The notes beneath the pieces are model-generated. The model searched no databases and was not told the DNA's origin. It saw nothing but the letters and a program-made list of their open reading frames with translations. A stretch of DNA of 41,521 nucleotides from Kordia sp. (GTDB lineage Bacteria > Bacteroidota > Bacteroidia > Flavobacteriales > Flavobacteriaceae): contig NVVR01000028.1 in NCBI GenBank assembly GCA_002733415.1, positions 1 to 41,521 of the forward strand. The letters are read 5' to 3'. Below are positions 35,511-41,521 of the stretch, one piece after another; the stretch's first letter is position 1, and every line of letters starts with the position of its first letter. A program made the position numbers and the translations under genes.

Positions 35511-36320
35511 ATGCAGCAGGTAATTTCGTATTTATTAAAGAAAAAAAACTTCTTGTTTTTCATCTTACTGTTGGGTATTTCTTTAGCACTTACAATTCAA
35601 TCACACCGATATCATAAAAGTAAATTTATTTCTGCTGCAAATGATATTACTGGCGGATTGTATGAGTCAGTAAACCATGTTAATGAGTTTATCAACCTTG
35701 ACAATTATAACGAACGTTTGTTAAAAGAGAACGCTAGATTGCGAAAGGAATTAAGTAACTATAACTTTCACAGCACAGTAAATGATTTAAAAGAAGTTCC
35801 TTATGAGTTTATTCCCGCGAAACTAATAGAAAATAGTTTTCATAAAAAAAATAATATCCTTGTCATTAATAAAGGGGCTAAGCATGGAGTTACTACTGAT
35901 ATGGGAGTGATTACAACTAATGGGATAGTTGGGGTTATCGAAAATGTTGGGGAGAATTATTCTACGGTATTGTCTGTATTACATATACAATCACAAATTA
36001 ATGTACAATTAAAAAAAACAAATCACATTGGTTCTTTGCTTTGGAATGGAGAGTCTCCTTTTATAGTCCAATTGGAAGATATTACTAAAGTAGCATCAGT
36101 AAAAGTAAATGATACGATTGTTACTGGTAACTATTCTATTTTTCCACAAGGAATTAATGTGGGTAAGGTTATAAAAGCAGCCTTAGATCAAACACAAAAT
36201 TATTTTGATGTTGAAGTGGAGTTATTCAATGACATGTCAAATATTGGATATGTATATGTGGTAAACAACAAGGCATTAAAAGAAGTAAATCAACTCTTAA
36301 ATCCAGACCCAAATGAATAA
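35511..36320 (+). CDS. mreC: Rod shape-determining protein MreC
   Basis: 269 residues. A single N-terminal transmembrane helix (about 13-30, FLFFILLLGISLALTI), a coiled-coil stretch (about 55-80, NYNERLLKENARLRKEL), then a beta-rich periplasmic domain (INKGAKHGVTTDMGVITTNGIVG). It bridges MreB and the periplasmic synthesis machinery. Start 8 bases after mreB; its 3' end overlaps mreD by 8 bases. Confidence 0.95.
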   Translation: MQQVISYLLKKKNFLFFILLLGISLALTIQSHRYHKSKFISAANDITGGLYESVNHVNEFINLDNYNERLLKENARLRKELSNYNFHSTVNDLKEVPYEFIPAKLIENSFHKKNNILVINKGAKHGVTTDMGVITTNGIVGVIENVGENYSTVLSVLHIQSQINVQLKKTNHIGSLLWNGESPFIVQLEDITKVASVKVNDTIVTGNYSIFPQGINVGKVIKAALDQTQNYFDVEVELFNDMSNIGYVYVVNNKALKEVNQLLNPDPNE

Positions 36321-36816
36321 GGAAGTTGTTTTACGAATACTCTTTTTTATACTTCTTGTTTTATTACAAGTATTGGTGTTTAGTAACATGCGTATTGGTG
36401 CATATGTACCCTATGTATATGTGTTGTTTATTATACTATTTCCAATAAAATCTGATAGGGCAATTTTTTTACTAAGCAGCTTTTTATTAGGGTTGAGCTT
36501 AGATTTTTTCTTTAGTTCAGGCGGAGTTCATGCTGCTGCTTGTACAATAATTGCATATATACGACCGCAGGCATTAAAATTTTCGTTTGGTAGAAGTTAT
36601 GAATTTCAGACTATAAAACTATCTAAAGTATCCATAGCAGCTAAGCTTGCGTATTTTTCAATTTTAGTAGTAATACATCACTTGGTGTTGTTTTTATTAG
36701 AAACATTTAACCTGTCTTTTATATTATTTAGTTTAAAGAACACATTGTTTAGTAGTATATATACGGTGTTATTATGTTTAGTTTTGGTTACATTATTTAG
36801 TAAGAGGAAAGAATGA
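36313..36816 (+). CDS. mreD: Rod shape-determining protein MreD
   Basis: 167 residues, mostly hydrophobic with about five membrane helices (VLRILFFILLVLLQVLVF, YVPYVYVLFIILFPI, IFLLSSFLLGLSLDFFF, LAYFSILVVIHHLVLFLL, LFSSIYTVLLCLVLVTLF). The position between mreC and mrdA and the topology make MreD clear despite weak sequence conservation. It overlaps mreC by 8 and mrdA by 4 bases (ATGA). Confidence 0.92.
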   Translation: MNKEVVLRILFFILLVLLQVLVFSNMRIGAYVPYVYVLFIILFPIKSDRAIFLLSSFLLGLSLDFFFSSGGVHAAACTIIAYIRPQALKFSFGRSYEFQTIKLSKVSIAAKLAYFSILVVIHHLVLFLLETFNLSFILFSLKNTLFSSIYTVLLCLVLVTLFSKRKE

Positions 36817-38693
36817 GGAATGCGTTACTTTATCTCCTAGTTATTATTACAGGATTGTTGTTTGTTGGTCGACTATTTTATTTACAAGTAATAGATGACA
36901 GTTTTAAACTTCAATCAGAAAGTAATGCGTATAAGCGTATGCGTGTATATCCAGAAAGAGGGCATGTGTATGATCGAAACCAACAACTATTAGTAGCAAA
37001 TCAACCTTCATATGATTTAATGGTTATACCGCGTAAAGTAAAACCGTTTGACACGCTACAGTTGTGTAATTTATTAGCTATTGATAAAGAAAGATTAATC
37101 AAGCAATTAAAAAAAGCAAGACATTATTCCCCTAGATTACCCTCCCCAGTAGTGGCACAAATGTCGAAAATAGAATACGCTTCATTACAGGAAAAAATTA
37201 GAAAATTCCCCGGGTTTTATATTCAAAAAAGATCTGCGAGAGATTATCAAACGACAATTGGAGCTAATGTTTTAGGGTATATTGCAGAAGTTACTCCTCA
37301 AAAAGTAAAAAATAATCCATATTATCAGTCAGGAGATTTATATGGAAAGTCTGGAATTGAAAAATCTTATGAAAAAATCTTACGTGGGAAGAAGGGAGTA
37401 AAGTATCTTCAAAAAGATAAGTTTAACAGAGATATAGGTTCGTATAAAAATGGAATATTAGATACTTTACCGGAAAACGGAAAAGATATAACAATAACTA
37501 TAGATGCAGTTTTACAACAATACGGAGAAGAATTAATGGCTAATAAGCGTGGGGGGATCATAGCAATTGAACCTTCAACTGGAGAGATACTTTCATTGGT
37601 GTCAGCACCTAGTTATAACCCAGCTGTATTGGTAGGAAGGCAACGATCCAGAAACTTTACAAAATTGTATTTAGATTCCATAGCAAAACCTTTATTCGAT
37701 AGAAGTTTACAAGGACAATATGCTCCAGGTTCTCCTTTTAAATTATTAAATGCATTAATAGCTTTGGAGGAAGGAGTTATTGATGAAAATACAAAAGTTA
37801 CTTGTAGGCATGGGTTGCATTATGGAGCAAGGAAGCCATTTGGGTGTCATTGTCATTTTGGGGCTAGTAATAACTTAAATAAAGCAATTTTTGCATCATG
37901 TAATGCATATTTTGGAAAAACCTATTTAAACATATTAAATAAATATCCGAATGCAAGCATTGGCGTGCAAAAATGGAGTGAACACGCAAAAAGTTTTGGG
38001 CTAGGAAATTATTTAAATAACGATTTGTCCGTTGGGAATAAAGGGCGTATTCCCGATAGTACATATTATAATGGCGCATATGGTAAAAATAGATTACGTA
38101 GTACCTATATAATTTCAAATTCTATTGGTCAAGGTGAAGTAGAAACGACACCAATTCAACTGGCTAACATGACTGCTGCTATTGCAAATAGAGGTTTTTA
38201 TTATACACCACATATTGTAAAAAACATAAAAGGGGGTATGTTACCTAAAAAATACACTACTAAAAGAGTAACAACCATTAGTCCAGAACATTTTGAGCCT
38301 GTGATCCAGGGTATGTTTGATGTGTACGAAAAAAATGGAGGTACGGGGTATTATGCAAGAATAAAAGGGATTGAAATTTGTGGTAAAACAGGGACGTCAG
38401 AAGTATATGGTAAAATTGATGGCGTACGAACTCAGTTAGATGATCATTCGGTTTTTGTTGCTTTCGCTCCAAAAGATAATCCAAAAATAGCAATAGCAGT
38501 ATTTGTAGAGCATGGTTTCTGGGGAAGTAGATGGGCAGCGCCAATGGCAAGTTTGATGATAGAAAAATATTTACGAGGAACTATCTCTAGAAAAGATTTA
38601 GAAGTAAGAATGTTAAACGGAAGTTTGCAACATGTATATGATAGTTTTATCAGTGGAGAACCTTTTAAAATAAACGGAAACAGACCTAGATAA
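36813..38693 (+). CDS. mrdA: Penicillin-binding protein 2 (elongasome transpeptidase)
   Basis: 626 residues. N-terminal membrane anchor (LLYLLVIITGLLFVGRLFYL), a dimerisation domain (YPERGHVYDRNQQLLVANQPSYDL), then the transpeptidase domain. Active-site blocks: S-x-x-K as GSPFKLL (Ser then Lys), SCN in FASCNAYF, and KTG in CGKTGTSEVYG. It cross-links peptidoglycan during elongation with RodA, whose gene overlaps by one base (TAATG). A Cys-rich insert (VTCRHG...FGCHCHFG) near 327-350 is common in Bacteroidota PBP2. Confidence 0.95.
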   Translation: MRNALLYLLVIITGLLFVGRLFYLQVIDDSFKLQSESNAYKRMRVYPERGHVYDRNQQLLVANQPSYDLMVIPRKVKPFDTLQLCNLLAIDKERLIKQLKKARHYSPRLPSPVVAQMSKIEYASLQEKIRKFPGFYIQKRSARDYQTTIGANVLGYIAEVTPQKVKNNPYYQSGDLYGKSGIEKSYEKILRGKKGVKYLQKDKFNRDIGSYKNGILDTLPENGKDITITIDAVLQQYGEELMANKRGGIIAIEPSTGEILSLVSAPSYNPAVLVGRQRSRNFTKLYLDSIAKPLFDRSLQGQYAPGSPFKLLNALIALEEGVIDENTKVTCRHGLHYGARKPFGCHCHFGASNNLNKAIFASCNAYFGKTYLNILNKYPNASIGVQKWSEHAKSFGLGNYLNNDLSVGNKGRIPDSTYYNGAYGKNRLRSTYIISNSIGQGEVETTPIQLANMTAAIANRGFYYTPHIVKNIKGGMLPKKYTTKRVTTISPEHFEPVIQGMFDVYEKNGGTGYYARIKGIEICGKTGTSEVYGKIDGVRTQLDDHSVFVAFAPKDNPKIAIAVFVEHGFWGSRWAAPMASLMIEKYLRGTISRKDLEVRMLNGSLQHVYDSFISGEPFKINGNRPR

Positions 38694-39949
38694 TGCGTAA
38701 CAAAGGAAACATATTAGTGCGTATTGACTGGTTAATGATATTAATCTATTTTGTATTGGTATTTATAGGTTGGTTGAATATTTATTCAGCATCCTATACT
38801 GAAGGTTCAACACTAGGTATGATGTCGCAACCGCATGGAAGGCAACAGGTATTTATAGGCTTGAGTATTTTCTTAATTATATTAATTCTCGCCATAGAAG
38901 CGAAGTTTTATGAGCGATTTTCAAGTGTTATTTATTTAGTTTCATTGCTCTCCTTGGCTGGTTTGTTTCTTTTTGGAAAGAATATTTCGGGGGCGACATC
39001 ATGGTATTCATTTGGAGGTTTTGGTATTCAGCCAAGTGAATTTGCAAAGTTTGCCACAGCTTTGGCGCTAGCAAAGTTTATGAGTGATACGCAAACCAAT
39101 ATTAAATTATTGAATCACTTACTTAAAATATTTGCAATCATATTTTTACCGGCATTAATTATTATCCCACAACCTGATCCTGGAAGTGCAATGGTATATG
39201 TGGCTTTTTTCTTTGTGCTATATAGGGAAGGATTGTCGCCAATTTATTTGTTATTAGGGTTTTCGGGTGCGACACTATTCGTGTTAACATTGGTTTTGGA
39301 TCCGATGATGATTTCGCTTATTTGTATAGTGATAGCCTTATTAACCTATTTTAAGAATAGAAAAAAGAAGCATAGTAAATTATTGTATGTTGCTATCTTA
39401 GGGGTATGTATTGGTTTGTCATATTCAGTTAATTATATATTTGAGAATGTATTTGAGCAACGGCATCGTGATCGTTTCAATATCGTTTTAGGGAAAGAAG
39501 TTGATACAAAAGGGATAGGGTATAATACGGCACAATCTGAAATTGCAATTGGTAATGGAGGATGGACAGGAAAAGGTTGGTTGCAAGGAACTCAGACTAA
39601 AGGAGGGTTTGTTCCAGAACAGCATACAGACTATATTTTTAGTACTGTAGGTGAGGAATGGGGCTTTTTAGGGAGTAGTTTTGTGGTGTTCCTTTTTGTA
39701 GCGCTGATATTAAGAGTGTTGCATAGAGCAGATTTACAAAAATCAAAATTCAGTAGGGTATATGGATATAGCGTTGCTGCAATATTATTCGTCCATTTTC
39801 TAATCAATATAGCTATGGTAATGGGGGTTTTTCCAACCGTAGGTATTCCACTACCATTTTTTAGTTATGGAGGTTCTGGGCTATGGGGTTTTACTATTTT
39901 ATTATTCATATTCATTAAGCTAGATGCGAATAGGATTAATGAATGGTAA
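38693..39949 (+). CDS. rodA: Rod shape-determining protein RodA (SEDS glycosyltransferase)
   Basis: 418 residues with about ten membrane helices. SEDS signatures: QPSEFAKFA, PQPDPGSAMVY, and the final GVFPTVGIPLPFFSYGGSGL. RodA polymerises lipid II into glycan strands together with PBP2. It is the last gene of the elongasome operon; no clear intrinsic terminator follows, but a hairpin repeat lies at 40051. Confidence 0.95.
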   Translation: MRNKGNILVRIDWLMILIYFVLVFIGWLNIYSASYTEGSTLGMMSQPHGRQQVFIGLSIFLIILILAIEAKFYERFSSVIYLVSLLSLAGLFLFGKNISGATSWYSFGGFGIQPSEFAKFATALALAKFMSDTQTNIKLLNHLLKIFAIIFLPALIIIPQPDPGSAMVYVAFFFVLYREGLSPIYLLLGFSGATLFVLTLVLDPMMISLICIVIALLTYFKNRKKKHSKLLYVAILGVCIGLSYSVNYIFENVFEQRHRDRFNIVLGKEVDTKGIGYNTAQSEIAIGNGGWTGKGWLQGTQTKGGFVPEQHTDYIFSTVGEEWGFLGSSFVVFLFVALILRVLHRADLQKSKFSRVYGYSVAAILFVHFLINIAMVMGVFPTVGIPLPFFSYGGSGLWGFTILLFIFIKLDANRINEW

Positions 39950-40050
39950 TTGAATATTAAGTACTCAGTTTAGCTTTTCTTCTTTTTTGTCATTTCTGTA
40001 AAGCATTACTAATGTGAGGTAGGGAACAAAATTTTATATAATGAGGGTGT

Positions 40051-40111
40051 CACGTTACTTCGAGTGAAATTATTTGGAAAGTAATGGGAAATAATTTGGT
40101 ATCGAGAAGTG
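40051..40111. repeat. Long hairpin element after rodA
   Basis: AAATTATTT (40067-40075) pairs with AAATAATTT (40089-40097), and the outer ACTTCGA (40057-40063) with TCGAGAAGT (40102-40110), leaving a small bulge. The whole spans about 60 bases. The CTTCGAGT ... TATCGAGAAG shape resembles intergenic repeats I associate with Flavobacteriaceae genomes, from memory only. It ends about 30 bases before the chimeric junction. Confidence 0.5.
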
Positions 40112-40130
40112 TTAGTCCAATTAAATTTCA

Positions 40131-40150
40131 AGGTGCTCATAAGTACGGAC
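40131..40150. other. Composition break / chimeric junction 2
   Basis: AT-rich intergenic DNA changes to G+C-rich coding DNA near 40141, where the acyl-CoA ligase frame begins in mid-protein. Confidence 0.75.
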
Positions 40151-40885
40151 GTCTTCAACATGCGCCCGAGTACGTGTGTGCTGCCCATCGTCCCGCTCTT
40201 TCATGCATGCTCGTGGGGCATCGCCTATTCGGCACCCCTGGCGGGCGCGAAGATCGTCTTCCCCGGGCCGCGGTACGATCCTGAGGCGCTGACCGACCTC
40301 ATGACAGCCGAGAGCGTCAACTACTGCGCCGGCGTGCCCTCGGTATTCATCCCGCTCGTGCAGTATTGGCGCGACCACGGGAACAAACCGCCTTCGCTGG
40401 CCATGGCGGTGATGGGTGGCACTGCCCCACCTCCGTCCCTCTGCGCCGCACTCGAGGAGGACTTCGGAATCGAATTCCGGCACGCATGGGGCATGACCGA
40501 GATGAGCCCGCTCGGCACCGTGAACACGCTGATGCCGGAGCACCGCGCGTTGCCGCTCGAGCAGCGCAGGATCTTCCAAACCAAACAGGGCCGCCCGCCG
40601 TTCGGCGTCGAGGTCCGCATCGTCGACGATGACGGAAATCGTCTGCCTCACGACGGCATCGTCTTCGGAGAGCTCCAGGTCCGCGGCCCGTGGGTAATCC
40701 AGAGCTACTTCAAGGACGATGAATCGCGGCTCACAGAGGACGGATGGTTCCCTACCGGGGACGTCGCCACGATCGACTCACAGTGCTATATCCACATCAC
40801 CGACCGCAGCAAGGATCTCATCAAGTCGGGCGGTGAATGGATCAGCTCGATCGATGTCGAGAACACGGCGATGGGTCACGACGTT
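40142..40885 (+). CDS. AMP-dependent acyl-CoA synthetase fragment (foreign, both ends missing)
   Basis: About 248 residues continuing in one frame: DVFNMRPSTCVLPIVPLFHACSW, AGAKIVFPGPRYD, AGVPSVFIPL, MGGTAPPPSL, WGMTEMSPLGT (A5-like), LQVRGPWV, GWFPTGDVA (A7-like) and DRSKDLIKSGGEWIS (A8-like) identify the central and rear part of a fatty-acyl-CoA ligase, which activates acids through acyl-AMP. The N-terminal P-loop motif and the C-terminal lid with its catalytic Lys are absent. Identity stops at DIDVENTAMGHD-V, where the next junction lies. Codon use is strongly G+C-rich. Confidence 0.8.
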
Positions 40886-40900
40886 CAATTGCCCCTACGA
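40880..40900. other. Composition/gene break, chimeric junction 3
   Basis: The ligase reading ends near 40885 and the stop codon of an opposite-strand radical SAM gene lies at 40895-40897. The two G+C-rich genes are in tail-to-tail orientation with no intergenic space, and the ligase lacks its C-terminal domain, so a second join is more likely than a natural arrangement. Confidence 0.6.
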
Positions 40901-41521
40901 AGCAAACGCCAATTGCAATTGGCCCTTGGACGCCATGTTTTCCTGAACTCTAGCCCGATCGGGCAGGTCCCACTGCCGCCGCACCCGGTCCACCGTGTCC
41001 ATGACGCTCTTGGTGTACTCCTTGGGCGCGTAGGTATTGTGGTAAAGCCGGTTATACCCTGGGGTCAGATGCGGGTAGGCCTCCCGCAACATGGGCATGA
41101 ACCACTCTTTTGAGCCCGGCTTCAAGAACAGGACGTTGGCTCCCAGATATTGGGCGTCGTGCTCGTGGGCTGCTTCCACCACCGCCTGGATGTTCGCTTC
41201 GTCGTCGGTGATTCCCGGCAGCAACGGCGCCATCATCACTCCGGCGGAGATTCCGTTCTCCACCAGGTACTGCATGGTTTCCAACCTAGCAATGGGGTTG
41301 GGTGTCCCCGGCTCCATCATCTTCCACACCTTCTCGTTGATGGTGCCGATACTGAAGTTGACGTGGACGTCTGCCACCTGACTCAGTTCTGCGAGTATGT
41401 CTACGTCCCGGCGCACTAAGACACCCTTGGTGGTGATGGATGCGGGGTTCTGGAAGTCTCGGAGCACATGCAGGATGCGGCGAGTGATCTCGTATTCGGC
41501 TTCGGCGGGTTCGTAGGGGTC
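40895..41521 (-). CDS. SPL-family-like radical SAM protein, C-terminal part (foreign, partial)
   Basis: 208 residues read from the window edge (DPYEPAEAEYEITRRIL) to TAG at 40895. VLRDFQNPASITTKGVLVRRDVDIL, VNFSIGTINEKVWKMMEPGTPNP, GVMMAPLLPGITDD and NVLFLKPGSKEWFMPML resemble spore-photoproduct-lyase-like radical SAM proteins (Rv2578c type). The CxxxCxxC cluster motif would lie in the missing N-terminal part, so chemistry cannot be judged. Composition is G+C-rich and differs from the body of the window. Confidence 0.78.
   Translation of the reverse strand, partial: DPYEPAEAEYEITRRILHVLRDFQNPASITTKGVLVRRDVDILAELSQVADVHVNFSIGTINEKVWKMMEPGTPNPIARLETMQYLVENGISAGVMMAPLLPGITDDEANIQAVVEAAHEHDAQYLGANVLFLKPGSKEWFMPMLREAYPHLTPGYNRLYHNTYAPKEYTKSVMDTVDRVRRQWDLPDRARVQENMASKGQLQLAFAS

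Noticed and set aside
40121..40651. Minus-strand open frame opposite the acyl-CoA ligase, and other long frames at 40084-41419
   Set aside because: High G+C content makes long antisense frames by chance; the ligase and radical SAM frames explain the region.
40908..40923. 16-base perfect palindrome GCCAATTGCAATTGGC near the third junction
   Set aside because: It encodes Gly-Gln-Leu-Gln-Leu-Ala in the natural C-terminus of the radical SAM gene, so it needs no recombination or site explanation.
1..41521. rRNA, tRNA, CRISPR arrays, insertion sequences and att sites
   Set aside because: None was seen on either strand; the apparent foreign ends lack transposase or integrase genes and flanking repeats.

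Overview
The window is mostly one continuous piece of an AT-rich Flavobacteriaceae (Bacteroidota) chromosome, from about 420 to about 40,140. Three short G+C-rich pieces of unrelated DNA are joined to its ends. The assignment rests on family content (DUF5686, DUF4271, DUF4296 and DUF6089 proteins, exosortase XrtF, a bacterial GGGP synthase), on Bacteroidota-type promoters (TTG, about 19-21 bases, TAnnTTTG), on the general lack of Shine-Dalgarno sequences, and on the gene order. The genus cannot be fixed from the sequence alone.

Left end (1-6100, all minus strand): a DsbD-type fragment is fused in frame to a DUF5686 protein. Then come a DUF4097-like adhesin, a putative anti-sigma protein and an ECF sigma factor (one operon), and a translationally coupled pair, phosphopantetheinyl transferase and GGGP synthase.

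6,100-15,300: ahcY; hemD with a DUF4271 membrane protein; a divergent polyprenol-phosphate mannosyltransferase, dihydroorotase and DUF4296 lipoprotein operon; a PD40/OmpA-family protein; a 55-residue lipoprotein; and murI.

15,300-23,900 (minus strand): the proteostasis cluster tig-clpP-clpX, a four-TM holin-like membrane protein, a FadL-type porin followed by an SGNH lipoprotein, an alpha/beta hydrolase, and pdxJ.

23,900-31,000 (plus strand): CBS protein, NAD kinase, DUF6089 protein, uppS, bamA and two Skp/OmpH chaperones, a cell-envelope assembly operon. 31,000-34,200: exosortase XrtF and its partner (minus), then a free-methionine-R-sulfoxide reductase and purH (plus). 34,470-39,950: the elongasome operon mreB-mreC-mreD-mrdA-rodA.

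Right end (40,140-41,521): an acyl-CoA ligase fragment lacking both ends, then the C-terminal part of an SPL-like radical SAM protein. Their composition differs sharply from the body, and I read both ends as assembly or amplification chimeras rather than horizontal transfer.

I found no convincing new defence or mobile system, CRISPR array, rRNA or tRNA. The most interesting unexplained signals are non-coding: a 20-bp-period paired direct repeat placed about 260 bases upstream of both the OmpA-family gene and the small lipoprotein gene, a two-copy structured intergenic repeat (2249-2319 and 18785-18855), and a long hairpin element after rodA.
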